Counted from the stretch's first letter, positions 36,489 through 45,111 are shown. The stretch: 64,000 bases of DNA from Taishania sp037189645 (GCA_037189645.1 JBBCIY010000004.1:248001-312000), one strand, 5' to 3'. The notes: generated by a model not told the origin, from the sequence alone. Numbers and translations: made by a program.

Positions 36489-37613
36489 TTAGTCCTTTTT
36501 AGGTTTTACCAGTGACCCTTCTTCAATTTTGTGGAATCCGGTTAAAATAACAATATCACCTCTTTTGAGGCCGTTGGAAACAATGTATTTCTTATTGGAA
36601 ACACCATCCAGATCTATAGCTGTCAACCGTGCCTTTCCTTCTTTATTGATCGTGTAAACAAAGTTTTTATCCTGGATGGTAATGACGGCTTCCTGGGGGA
36701 TCAATATCACACCCGGTTTCGATTCTTTCAGCTGAATGGTTCCCGTATTTCCCGAACGCATCATTTCGGCTGAATTCGGGAAGGATGCACGTAGTGAAAT
36801 GGAGCCGGTACTCCTGTTCACCTGCCCGGAAACGGCATCTACCTGCCCGCTCTGCGGGTATTTCGTTCCATCCGCCAGGAACAGGGTCGCTTCAGGTAAG
36901 ATCGATCCAAGTGAATTTCGTGTCGTGTCGTTCACAATCGTCTTGTTTTTAGTAAAATACAGGTAGTCTGATTCCGACATGCTGAAATACACATATACGT
37001 CCCTTACGTCCGAAAGTACCGTTAAAGGAGTATTTTCTCCTCTGTTGACCAGGTTCCCGATCCGTTTCGGGATCATCCCGATGTAGCCTTGTACCGGCGC
37101 TTTGATAACCGTAAAATCAAGGTTGATGCGTGCACTCGCAACGGCTGCGGATGCCCGTGCCAGTGAAGCCTGCGCCACTTCATAGTTTGCCATTACGGCT
37201 TTCAGCTGCACTTCTGCAATGACTTCATGCTCTACCAGAGGACGCAATCGTTCGACTTCAAGTTTTGCATTTTTTAATTTTGCCCGCTCAACATTTTCAG
37301 TCGCAACAGCATTGTTCAGTATTTCCTGGTAGGGTAGCGGGTTTATTTTGAATAATGGTTGTCCTGCCGTAACATACTGTCCTTCATCAACATATATTTC
37401 TTCCAACGTCCCTTCTACCTGTGAGCGGATCTCGACATTCAGCTTCCCTTCAATTGTGCCGATATAATCTTTAACAGTGATGGCTGTGGTAGTATCTACA
37501 ACCATAGCGGGAAGGCTCAAATACTCCTTTTCTTCGTTTTTGTCTGTATTACAGCTGTTTAACGCTGTCAGTGAAATGAAAAATGTAGTAATAACTAAAA
37601 AATTTCTATGCAT
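36489..37613 (-). CDS. RND efflux periplasmic adaptor (membrane-fusion lipoprotein)
   Basis: The adaptor joins the permease to the outer-membrane channel. It is 374 residues with a lipobox (LTALNSC, Cys near 21), so it is probably anchored in the inner membrane by lipid. The order of elements matches AcrA: a lipoyl half motif GTIEGKLNVEIRSQVEGTLEEIYVDEGQYVTAGQPLFKINP, an alpha-hairpin (about 95-150), the second lipoyl half with INLDFTVIKAPVQGYIGMI, beta-barrel and membrane-proximal domains. It is the first gene of the operon adaptor-permease-channel. No TetR-type regulator is adjacent. Confidence 0.93.
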   Translation of the reverse strand: MHRNFLVITTFFISLTALNSCNTDKNEEKEYLSLPAMVVDTTTAITVKDYIGTIEGKLNVEIRSQVEGTLEEIYVDEGQYVTAGQPLFKINPLPYQEILNNAVATENVERAKLKNAKLEVERLRPLVEHEVIAEVQLKAVMANYEVAQASLARASAAVASARINLDFTVIKAPVQGYIGMIPKRIGNLVNRGENTPLTVLSDVRDVYVYFSMSESDYLYFTKNKTIVNDTTRNSLGSILPEATLFLADGTKYPQSGQVDAVSGQVNRSTGSISLRASFPNSAEMMRSGNTGTIQLKESKPGVILIPQEAVITIQDKNFVYTINKEGKARLTAIDLDGVSNKKYIVSNGLKRGDIVILTGFHKIEEGSLVKPKKD

Positions 37614-38034
37614 GATCTCAGTCCTAAATTTAAAATAGGGATCAGTACAGGTAAAAATGGTGAGTCAAATATGAGTGTTAAACCGCTTACCAAGGTAGCC
37701 ATAATCATTGTTTGAATGCATTCCTTTAATTTTTTTAACAATTTTTGAAAACAGCTAAATTTCAGCAGAATCAACAAAACGGGCGTTTAAAAGTGAATAC
37801 AGTACGGTTCACATGGAAAAAGGCACAGGTATGCCTCTGGAGGTGAATTTTTGTAGAATGACTGTTTTTTTTGGCAAATACTATTTTCCTATCGAAAAAT
37901 AAGGCGTTCTGATGCATTCAAGGGAATCCGGGTTGAACACCATTTTGTACTGGCCCGAAAATTAACCCGTAAAACCCCGCATTTATTTTCTAAATTTGTA
38001 CCCCGTTTTTAATCAAAAGATTCAGAAAGAATAA
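37614..38034. other. 421-bp divergent intergenic region
   Basis: This region separates the efflux operon (minus strand) from mfd (plus strand). The only feature I can support is the mfd -7 element. A TAAATTTAG stretch at 37624-37632 (minus strand) could be a degenerate -7 for the efflux operon. I found no convincing long ORF, terminator or long inverted repeat. Confidence 0.5.
37991..37998 (+). promoter_or_regulatory. -7 promoter element for mfd, TAAATTTG
   Basis: An exact TAnnTTTG match 36 bp before the mfd ATG. Confidence 0.6.
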
Positions 38035-41000
38035 ATGAACATCAAAGATTTCCGAAAGTATTTTGAACAGTTACCGCTGGTTGAACAAACAGCCCGCCAA
38101 TTGCAGCTCCAGGAAACAAGGATCCACTGGAAAGGACTGGCAGGAGCATCCAAAGCGGTTTGTTCGGCGGCTGTCTGCTCGCAGGTTCCCGGGAATCACC
38201 TCTTTATTCTTCATGATAAAGAAGAAGCGGCCTATTTCCTCAATGATTTTGAAGGTTTGTTTCCCGAAAACAAAAACATCCTTTTTTATCCTGCTTCGTA
38301 CCGGGTACCCTACCAGCTGGAAGAAACGGACAATGCGAATGTAGTTGCCCGAGCAGAAGTACTGGACAAGATCAATTCGGGTAAGAATACATGGGTCATT
38401 ACCTATCCCGAAGCATTGTTTGAGAAAGTCCCGACACAAAAAAATCTTTCCAGGAATACATTTCGCCTGGAGGTTGGAAAAACCTATTCCATTGAGTTCA
38501 TCCATGAAGTATTGATGGAATACCATTTTGAATACGTAGATTTCGTTTACGAACCGGGGCAGTTTTCTATCCGGGGAGGAATCGTGGATGTGTTTTCCTA
38601 CTCCAACGACAACCCGTTCCGGATCGAATTTTTCGGTGATGAGGTGGAATCCATCCGGACATTTGACGCGGCAACGCAATTATCCATCAACACACACAAG
38701 CATTTTTCCATTGTTCCGAATATACAGGGTAAATTAGTGCAGGAAGGCAACGGGAGCTTCTTCGAATTTGTAGGTAAGAATACCAGTGTATGGATCGATT
38801 CGATCGATAAGACAAAAGAAATCCTGAAAAAAGAATACACCCGGTCCGTTGAAATCCATTCTAAACTGCCGGATACCGTCAGGCATACCATTCCAGCTGA
38901 TCTGTATGTTGACCCGGCTACGTTCTTGGCTGAATTGAAAACCTTTTCAACAATTGAATTCGGGCCGCATCCCGAATTCGGAGTTGACCTGTCATGTACA
39001 TTTGATTTTCAGCAGCAACCAGCGTTCAACAAGAATTTTGAATTGTTGCGGGATGATATTTTTGCCCGTCAGAAATCAGGGTTTGAAGTGTTGATCTTCT
39101 CCAATCAACCCAAGCAATTGGAACGGTTAGAGCAGATTTTAGCGGATATAGGTACAGAAGAGAACGAGAAAGTAGCCTTCATCCCGATGCATTTTGCCCT
39201 GAGTGAAGGGTTCATTGCTCCGTCCAGTAAGCTGGTTTGCTATACAGACCATCAGTTGTTTGAGCGTTACCACCGCTTTAAGCTCAAAGAAGGATTTCGC
39301 CAGGCGAAGCAGGCACTGACGCTCAAAGAGATCTACAACCTGCAGAAAGGCGACTATGTTACCCATATTGATCACGGAGTCGGGCAGTTTTCCGGGCTGG
39401 AAACTATTGATGTTAACGGGAAGCCCCAGGAAGCGATCCGCCTGGTCTATAAAGATGGCGACGTGCTGTATGTGGGGATTCACTCCTTGCATCGTATTTC
39501 CAAATTTACAGGAAAAGAAGGAAGCATTCCGAAGGTAAACAAACTAGGCACGCAGGCGTGGTCAACCCTTAAAAACAAAACGAAGAAAAAGATCAAGGAG
39601 CTTGCGTTTGACCTGATCCAGCTGTATGCGAAACGGAAAAGCCAGCCGGGATTCGAGTTTTCTCCTGATACCTACCTGCAGAATGAGCTGGAGGCTTCGT
39701 TTATGTACGAAGATACGCCCGACCAGTTGAAAGCAACACAAGCGGTAAAGGAGGACATGGAAAAACCGGTTCCGATGGACCGCCTGATCTGTGGCGATGT
39801 AGGTTTCGGAAAGACGGAAGTGGCCATTCGTGCGGCATTCAAGGCAGTGACGGATAACAAGCAGGTCGCGGTACTGGTGCCGACAACCATTCTTTCATTG
39901 CAGCATTTCAGAAGTTTCAGCGAGCGGTTAAAAGATTTCCCTTGTCGCGTGGATTATATCAACCGGTTCAAATCGGCGAAGCAGACAACGGAAACGCTGA
40001 AAGATCTGAAGGACGGGAAGATCGATATCCTGATCGGAACACATGCCATTGCTGCCGATAAAGTCAAATTCAAGGACCTGGGGCTGATGATCATTGATGA
40101 GGAACAGAAATTCGGTGTGGCGGTAAAGGATAAGCTGAAAACCTTACGTGCAACGGTTGATACCCTGACATTGACAGCCACACCGATCCCGAGAACACTG
40201 CAATTCTCATTAATGGGAGCGAGGGACCTGAGCATCATCAATACGCCTCCGCCGAACAGGCAGCCCGTTCTGACGGAGATCATTACATTCAACGAAGAAC
40301 AGATCCGTGATGCCGTTGCTTATGAAGTGAGTCGCGGCGGACAAGTATATTTCGTACATAACCGGTTGGCGAATATCAAGGAAATTGCAGGAATGCTGCA
40401 ACGACTCTGCCCGGGGATCCGCGTGGCGATCGGTCACGGACAAATGGATGGAAAAGACCTGGAAAGGATCATGATGGGATTCATCAACCACGAATACGAT
40501 GTGTTGCTGGCAACTACCATCATTGAATCGGGAATCGATATTTCCAACGCGAACACAATGATCATCAACGATGCGCACAACTTTGGGCTGAGTGACCTCC
40601 ACCAGCTGCGGGGGCGTGTCGGACGTTCGAATAAGAAAGGATTCTGCTACCTGATTTCCCAGAAATCTTCATTGCTCACTACCGAAGCCAGGAAACGGCT
40701 GGAAGCGTTGGTGCAGTTTTCCGATCTGGGATCGGGATTCAACATCGCGATGAAAGACCTGGACATCCGGGGAGCAGGAAATATGCTCGGTGGAGAACAA
40801 AGCGGGTTCATTTCCGAGATCGGGTTCGAGATGTACCAGAAAATACTGAACGAAGCAATCGAAGAACTGAAAGAATCCGAATTCAAAGAGCTGTTTGAGG
40901 ACAGGAATACGGATTCTCCGCTGCAATTTGTCAATGATACCATTTTGGAGACTGACCTGGAGGTCCGGATCCCGGATACATATGTGAATAATGTTGCGGA

Positions 41001-41379
41001 GCGTCTGAGCCTGTACCAGGAAATGGACAATTTTAAGACAATGGATGAGCTGAAGGAATTTGAAAAACAGCTCATCGACCGTTTCGGGCCGCTTCCGGAA
41101 GAGGTGGAAGACTTGCTGCATTCATTTGAGCTGCGCTGGCTGGCACAGGAGCTGGGACTTGAAAAGCTGGTGTTGAAAGGAGGAAAGATGATCGGTTATT
41201 TTATTTCGAATCCGCAAAGCCCGTTCTATGAAACACCTGTTTTTACGAATGTTTTAACCGCCATTCAATCCAACCCGTCCCGCTTTAAGATGAGTGAAAA
41301 GAACGATAGGCTGCGCGTTATCTCAGAAGACATCCACGATCTGGGTGAAGCATACAGGAGACTACAGCTGTTGAAATGA
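38035..41379 (+). CDS. mfd: Transcription-repair coupling factor Mfd
   Basis: Mfd is a DNA translocase that dislodges RNA polymerase stalled at lesions and recruits UvrA for nucleotide excision repair. At 1114 residues it has near-full family length. An N-terminal UvrB-like module is followed by the RNA-polymerase-interaction domain (LQKGDYVTHIDHGVGQFSGL, about 435-455). RecG-like helicase motifs follow: Walker A GDVGFGKTEVAIRAAF (about 586), DEEQKFGV, TLTATPIPRTL, and LRGRVGRSNKKGFCYL. The TRCF C-terminal domain closes it. Its stop lies 12 bp from the convergent DoxX-like gene. Confidence 0.95.
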   Translation: MNIKDFRKYFEQLPLVEQTARQLQLQETRIHWKGLAGASKAVCSAAVCSQVPGNHLFILHDKEEAAYFLNDFEGLFPENKNILFYPASYRVPYQLEETDNANVVARAEVLDKINSGKNTWVITYPEALFEKVPTQKNLSRNTFRLEVGKTYSIEFIHEVLMEYHFEYVDFVYEPGQFSIRGGIVDVFSYSNDNPFRIEFFGDEVESIRTFDAATQLSINTHKHFSIVPNIQGKLVQEGNGSFFEFVGKNTSVWIDSIDKTKEILKKEYTRSVEIHSKLPDTVRHTIPADLYVDPATFLAELKTFSTIEFGPHPEFGVDLSCTFDFQQQPAFNKNFELLRDDIFARQKSGFEVLIFSNQPKQLERLEQILADIGTEENEKVAFIPMHFALSEGFIAPSSKLVCYTDHQLFERYHRFKLKEGFRQAKQALTLKEIYNLQKGDYVTHIDHGVGQFSGLETIDVNGKPQEAIRLVYKDGDVLYVGIHSLHRISKFTGKEGSIPKVNKLGTQAWSTLKNKTKKKIKELAFDLIQLYAKRKSQPGFEFSPDTYLQNELEASFMYEDTPDQLKATQAVKEDMEKPVPMDRLICGDVGFGKTEVAIRAAFKAVTDNKQVAVLVPTTILSLQHFRSFSERLKDFPCRVDYINRFKSAKQTTETLKDLKDGKIDILIGTHAIAADKVKFKDLGLMIIDEEQKFGVAVKDKLKTLRATVDTLTLTATPIPRTLQFSLMGARDLSIINTPPPNRQPVLTEIITFNEEQIRDAVAYEVSRGGQVYFVHNRLANIKEIAGMLQRLCPGIRVAIGHGQMDGKDLERIMMGFINHEYDVLLATTIIESGIDISNANTMIINDAHNFGLSDLHQLRGRVGRSNKKGFCYLISQKSSLLTTEARKRLEALVQFSDLGSGFNIAMKDLDIRGAGNMLGGEQSGFISEIGFEMYQKILNEAIEELKESEFKELFEDRNTDSPLQFVNDTILETDLEVRIPDTYVNNVAERLSLYQEMDNFKTMDELKEFEKQLIDRFGPLPEEVEDLLHSFELRWLAQELGLEKLVLKGGKMIGYFISNPQSPFYETPVFTNVLTAIQSNPSRFKMSEKNDRLRVISEDIHDLGEAYRRLQLLK

Positions 41380-41391
41380 TTGCTGGTATTC

Positions 41392-42516
41392 CTAATGAAG
41401 ATTCTTCACCGCTTCAAAATACCAGTGTGTTTTATCCTGCTTCAATTCCATTTTTTCCAGGTTTATTTCCTTGATGTTCCAGGTAATGTCATTCCCTTCT
41501 TCCCGCCAGGAAAGCTGGTTTTCTTTAATAAAGATGGGGACCTGTCGCTTGTTGATGATGACAGACTGCCGGTCATTTCCCATTTTAAAGCTTGTAAATT
41601 CCTGCTGTTTACTTTCAGTAATGAAGTATCCTTCCGGGTGAAAATGAATGCGGATAATTTCTTCTGTATGTATCAGCCTGGAACCTCCGCTGATCGATTC
41701 AACAGTGTAGCTGCTTCCCGGATTTTTAGGCGTTACATCCCGGTAGGTGACGAATAGATCAACCAGGAAAGGAAGGAATACCAATAAGACCCATACTTGG
41801 GATGCATGCGGTACTGGCTGCTCATTTGCTGGTGCTCCGAGCAAAAAGCGAATTCTGGAAGAATAGAAGCACAGGCAAAGCGCGCTGCCGGCCAGCAATA
41901 ATCCGGATAAATATTTGACGGTAATGTCAAAGCCGATATTGATTGCAAAGACATTCAATAAAATTCCAAAACCCGTGATCAGGCCTAAAAAACGGGTGGT
42001 GTTGAACAGCAATAAAATTCCTGCTGAAACTTCTGTAACTGCCATAAATGCATTGTAAAAAGAGCTTGTTCCCATACTGGTCCAGAACAAGATGTCTTTT
42101 CCCATCCGGCCCACAGGCGTGTGAAGCGTATTGGCGGCAGGCGTGTAGAATTGCATCCCGAACAGCTTATCCAACCCATACCGTATTAAAAAATAAGAAA
42201 GGAACAGGATCAGTGAAAAGAACAGCACGGTCTGTATTTTAGCCAATTGCTCCTTCCATTTCCAGGCAGTGAAGGCAGTGAGAAGCCCTGACACCACTGC
42301 CAGAATTCCGGATGTTGAATAAAATGCCAGCGAATCGGAGACGAGATAGGAATGTTGAACATCGACGCCAAACCACGAACAAACCGCATCATTCAACGGA
42401 TAGATGAGTTTGCTCAGCCAGAATCCAACATCCGGTAAAACAGTAAACGGGAAAGGTAAGAAGCAGAACGATAAAACAATCCAGCTGCTTGCCCAAAAGA
42501 GAATGATCTTGTTCAT
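41392..42516 (-). CDS. DoxX-like multi-pass membrane protein
   Basis: A 374-residue protein with about seven hydrophobic segments in the first 260 residues. The stretch LIRYGLDKLFGMQF with a following VTEVSAGILLLF resembles DoxX/MauE-type membrane proteins. The last 120 residues are polar and beta-rich and resemble no domain I know (RLIHTEEIIRIHFHPEG, ESKQQEFTSFKMGN). It is downstream of, and on the same strand as, the 42598-43077 gene, 81 bp away. Function unknown. Confidence 0.6.
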   Translation of the reverse strand: MNKIILFWASSWIVLSFCFLPFPFTVLPDVGFWLSKLIYPLNDAVCSWFGVDVQHSYLVSDSLAFYSTSGILAVVSGLLTAFTAWKWKEQLAKIQTVLFFSLILFLSYFLIRYGLDKLFGMQFYTPAANTLHTPVGRMGKDILFWTSMGTSSFYNAFMAVTEVSAGILLLFNTTRFLGLITGFGILLNVFAINIGFDITVKYLSGLLLAGSALCLCFYSSRIRFLLGAPANEQPVPHASQVWVLLVFLPFLVDLFVTYRDVTPKNPGSSYTVESISGGSRLIHTEEIIRIHFHPEGYFITESKQQEFTSFKMGNDRQSVIINKRQVPIFIKENQLSWREEGNDITWNIKEINLEKMELKQDKTHWYFEAVKNLH

Positions 42517-42597
42517 GTATCTTGTTTTATAGACCTACCTTCCCGGTTTTTCTTTTTTAGCGAGAGATCCGCTTTGTATGGAGGCGGATTCACGGGC

Positions 42598-43077
42598 TTA
42601 AGAGTGGTGATTTCTGTGTCTGTAATTAACAAAAAACCCACCCAGGCCCAGCAGAAGTACAATTCCCAGCCAATGCGAAACACCATAGTTTATTTTTATG
42701 GATTGATTGCTTTCCGTTTCCGCCATCTTTTCAATGTGCTCCGGGAAACCAATGAATTTTGTTCGTTCAGGATACCATCTGTCCAGGCGGATTGCTTTCA
42801 GGTGCTCTTCAATTGCTGAATCGTTCTCGTGTTTGTAGCTGGTGGTGTCAACAAAATTCCCGTAGGTATATTTAATGACGATCTTTTCATTTTTTACATA
42901 CTTCACGGAATCTGTACCGCTCAATTCCATTCCCGGATGCAACCCGAAATTATCCTCCTTGCTTAGCAGCTCATCTGCATTTCCTGCGTGGCTTTTCAAA
43001 GCGATCACGTTTGTCTGGCCAAAACTTAATGAGGAACACAGGACAATTCCTCCCAACATACATCTTAAATTTTTCAT
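42598..43077 (-). CDS. Exported protein of unknown function with C-terminal membrane helix
   Basis: I do not recognise this 159-residue protein. The ATG at 43077 gives a clean signal peptide (MKNLRCMLGGIVLCSSLSFGQ); the frame extends upstream to 43125 but that adds residues unlike a signal. The middle is polar (EDNFGLHPGMELSGTDSVKYV). A single hydrophobic helix sits at the end (HWLGIVLLLGLGGFFVNY), followed by a His/Arg tail, so the mature domain faces the periplasm. It is divergent from the gene at 43229 across a region with four CTGTA boxes and may share its control. Confidence 0.6.
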   Translation of the reverse strand: MKNLRCMLGGIVLCSSLSFGQTNVIALKSHAGNADELLSKEDNFGLHPGMELSGTDSVKYVKNEKIVIKYTYGNFVDTTSYKHENDSAIEEHLKAIRLDRWYPERTKFIGFPEHIEKMAETESNQSIKINYGVSHWLGIVLLLGLGGFFVNYRHRNHHS

Positions 43078-43122
43078 ATTTTTAGCTTTTTGGACAAGAT
43101 TAACGGATCTGGTGCAAAACCT

Positions 43123-43187
43123 CACTGTACAAACGCTTTCTAGTTACTGTAAAAAGAAATGCGTTACTTTACAGTGATTTTACAGGA
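43123..43187. promoter_or_regulatory. Array of four CTGTA boxes in a divergent promoter region
   Basis: CACTGTACAAA (43123-43133) and TACTGTAAAAA (43145-43155) read forward. CTTTACAGTGA (43167-43177) and TTTTACAGGA (43178-43187) read in reverse. The shared core CTGTA recurs at 22, 23 and 11 bp, close to whole helical turns. ACTGTAAA (43146-43153) and TTTACAGT (43168-43175) form a perfect 8-bp inverted repeat. This is the layout of a cooperative operator. The binding protein is unknown. Confidence 0.4.
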
Positions 43188-43228
43188 ACAGGTCATTCAG
43201 ATTAATATAGTTTTGAAACAGATTTAAA

Positions 43229-44158
43229 ATGGACCAGCTGACGGCATTTTACGGATTGAAGCGGTTAGTGCTTTTGCGCTACCGGGAAGAATACCCGTAT
43301 GTACTGCCGGATTGGAAAACGTTCAGCAGCAAAGACATTGCACAGTTGATGGACAGTATTGAAGAGTCGACCCGTCAGCGGATCAGTGAGAAGTGGATCT
43401 ATACGCACCTGAAACCTGCCGAAAATACAAAGCTGCCCAGGAGAGACATGCTGGATATCCTGGCGAATTACTGCCGGTTTGATTCGTGGGATGCGTATGT
43501 CTTTTCATTACAGGAATTACAGGAACCGGACCCGGCCGGTGAGCGAAAAGAAGTCCCCCGGCAAAAACCGGAAAGATGGTGGCCGATTGTTTTAACGATA
43601 CTGATCGTGGCCGGCACTGGTGTTTTCCTGTGGAAGGCTTTTTACACGGGTAAGGAGACGCCGCAGAAACAACCAATTGTAACAGTTAAGGATTACTATA
43701 CGCAGGAAAAGATAAAGGATACAACGATACAGCTGTTTGTAAAGGAAAACGGAACGCTAAAGCCATTGGAAATAGATAAAATTCCCGCTGCTTCCCTGGA
43801 AAAAGGAACCGAGATAGTGGTAGAAAGCCCGTTTTATTCGGAAGCGAAGCTTGAAATAGAACAAAAAGAAAAGACCATCCTGCTGAAACCGGATGATTAT
43901 GCGATGATGCTGAAAGCATTCATACAGGCGGATATCAAGGATTGGGAAACAAGAAAAGCACAGCTGGACAACATCCTTTCCGACAACCTGGAAGTATTGA
44001 TCCACCTGCAGCATGGCCTGGGAATAGAATACATGAACAAGGAAGAATTTGCTCAGAAACTGACCATTCCGACAGCAGCAATCAAACGGTGGCAGATTCT
44101 TTCCCTGGAGCAGGATTCATTACAACGGATTGTAAAAATCCGGGTAAAGCAGAATTGA
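43229..44158 (+). CDS. Single-pass membrane protein with N-terminal helical, HTH-like domain
   Basis: A 309-residue protein that I cannot name. The first 95 residues are cytoplasmic and helical. The end of that part (TKLPRRDMLDILANYCRFDSWDAYVFSLQ) resembles an N-terminal domain seen in various Bacteroidota membrane regulators, where a helical pair precedes a transmembrane anchor. One membrane helix follows (WPIVLTILIVAGTGVFLWKAF, about 115-136). The C-terminal part is probably periplasmic (VTVKDYYTQEKIKDTTIQLFV, then a beta/alpha region). It is followed at a 1-base gap by the next frame's first ATG. A signalling role is possible but inferred. Confidence 0.55.
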   Translation: MDQLTAFYGLKRLVLLRYREEYPYVLPDWKTFSSKDIAQLMDSIEESTRQRISEKWIYTHLKPAENTKLPRRDMLDILANYCRFDSWDAYVFSLQELQEPDPAGERKEVPRQKPERWWPIVLTILIVAGTGVFLWKAFYTGKETPQKQPIVTVKDYYTQEKIKDTTIQLFVKENGTLKPLEIDKIPAASLEKGTEIVVESPFYSEAKLEIEQKEKTILLKPDDYAMMLKAFIQADIKDWETRKAQLDNILSDNLEVLIHLQHGLGIEYMNKEEFAQKLTIPTAAIKRWQILSLEQDSLQRIVKIRVKQN

Positions 44159-44207
44159 TATGAGAAATTACGTTGAAAGACAAAAGACAAAAGATGAAAG
44201 ACGAAAC

Positions 44208-44774
44208 ATGAATCAGCAGGTTACCTCTGTTTTGGTGTCTTTTATTGGGTGTCTTTTACTGATGTTTCTGCAGACGACTGCCCGGGCACAGTCCATTGAA
44301 TCCTCACCCCGCGTTCAGAAAATTGACCATTCGTTTGACAATCTCACGATCCAGTCTTACGCTGCCCAGGCACATTTAAAAGTAGAGGAATTGATGGAAT
44401 ATCTGCAGCTGGCAGCCGATAAAAGCAATTCCCCTGCACTGAATGCCCAGCTTAAAGCCAATATTGAACAGCTTTTCTCGGGAGAAGGGGTCCGGCTCAC
44501 AGGAATTGAAAGTCAATTGATCCTATCCGGTCCTTCACAATGGCTGGACGACTGGAAAAGCGCCGATATCCGTGTTGAATCCCTGAAATTAACCGCTTCC
44601 GAACTGAAAGATACGTATTGGATCTACACGTATCAGCTGACATACCAGGCTGGTGGCAGACAGAAAACAAAAAAAATGGAAGTACAGGTGTATCTGCAGC
44701 CGGATATCAAGGCGTTCGGAAGAGCGGAAAAACAAGTGTGGGAGCTGAAAATAGGGAATATTACCGTGAAATAG
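44208..44774 (+). CDS. Secreted protein of unknown function
   Basis: From the ATG at 44208 this is a 188-residue exported protein with a signal peptide (NQQVTSVLVSFIGCLLLMFLQ, cleavage near ARAQS). The frame also opens at 44160, one base after the previous stop, but that adds 16 charged residues (ERQKTKDERRN) encoded by an imperfect GACAAAA-type repeat before the signal. The mature part is mixed alpha/beta with no recognised domain (IDHSFDNLTIQSYAAQAHLK near its start, IWELKIGNITVK-like end). It is co-directional and tight with the membrane protein at 43229, so the two may act together. Confidence 0.55.
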   Translation: MNQQVTSVLVSFIGCLLLMFLQTTARAQSIESSPRVQKIDHSFDNLTIQSYAAQAHLKVEELMEYLQLAADKSNSPALNAQLKANIEQLFSGEGVRLTGIESQLILSGPSQWLDDWKSADIRVESLKLTASELKDTYWIYTYQLTYQAGGRQKTKKMEVQVYLQPDIKAFGRAEKQVWELKIGNITVK

Positions 44775-44833
44775 TAACGATCCGTCTCTTCTACTCATCA
44801 ATAGAATTCTTATAAAAATACCACAAAAAAGGT

Positions 44834-44865
44834 ATTGTTTAGAATTATTCTAAATAAGACCTTTG
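44834..44865 (+). promoter_or_regulatory. Promoter with embedded Fur/PerR-like palindrome
   Basis: ATTG (44834-44837) and GACCTTTG (44858-44865) are separated by 20 bp, the normal Bacteroidota -33/-7 spacing; the -7 has one mismatch to TAnnTTTG. Between them lies TTTAGAATTATTCTAAA (44838-44854), a perfect inverted repeat whose core TTAGAAT-T-ATTCTAA has the 7-1-7 form of Fur-superfamily boxes. Predicted transcription starts near 44870, the first base of the closing stem of the downstream RNA candidate. The regulator assignment is inference. Confidence 0.45.
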
Positions 44866-44869
44866 TAGT

Positions 44870-45089
44870 GTTCAAATTCGCAGGTGGTGACAGGTGCGAT
44901 TTAGATAAGATAAATAGAATAAGTTTTTGAGTATAATACCATATCGCAGATAGATTAGATGAGACAAAAATGCTAATAAAGTCCGGTTTAGTTTCAATTC
45001 AACAGTCAAATAATAATTAGCATAGTCCTGGCCCTGCCTGAGTTTGAACCCAAATCCCCTTGAGATGATTCCCAAGGGGATTTGTTTTT
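44870..45089 (+). ncRNA. Candidate structured small RNA (about 180-nt core plus terminator)
   Basis: The plus strand of this 337-bp gap contains a folded-RNA pattern. The 5' segment 44870-44879 pairs with 45040-45049 (10 bp, one G-U). Then 44880-44884 pairs with 45033-45037 (5 bp) and 44891-44894 with 45027-45030 (4 bp). Inside are two further hairpins: TGCGAT/ATCGCA (44895-44900 with 44943-44948) and ATGCTAAT/ATTAGCAT (44970-44977 with 45016-45023). A terminator follows at once. Size, closing stem and promoter position recall 6S RNA, but I see no decisive sequence match. The 5' end can also form a competing local hairpin (44874-44882 with 44895-44902). Confidence 0.5.
45051..45089 (+). terminator. 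Strong Rho-independent terminator, plus strand
   Basis: CAAATCCCCTTG (45051-45062) pairs perfectly with CAAGGGGATTTG (45073-45084) and is followed by T5. There is no T tract for the minus strand, so it does not serve the convergent DUF4476 gene. It must end a plus-strand transcript that runs through 44775-45050. Confidence 0.85.
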
Positions 45090-45111
45090 CCGGGCTTTAT
45101 AGTTGCAGTCG

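Noticed and set aside
37595..37777. Small minus-strand frame upstream of the efflux operon
   Set aside because: It overlaps the adaptor start in another frame and has no protein-like features; the region is better read as promoter DNA.
42567..42589. ATCCGC/GCGGAT inverted repeat as a terminator
   Set aside because: Neither strand has a T tract directly after the stem; the nearest run is A-rich in the relevant direction.
45030..45062. tRNA-like segment (minus-strand GGTTCAAACTC resembling a T-loop; plus-strand CCA after a possible acceptor arm)
   Set aside because: The T-stem does not pair and no D or anticodon arms can be placed. The same bases form the closing stem of the proposed small RNA.
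44872..45075. Minus-strand 67-codon frame in the gap before the DUF4476 gene
   Set aside because: It reads antisense through the candidate RNA and its composition is not protein-like; it lacks a promoter or recognisable motif. The plus-strand stem and terminator pattern explains the region better.
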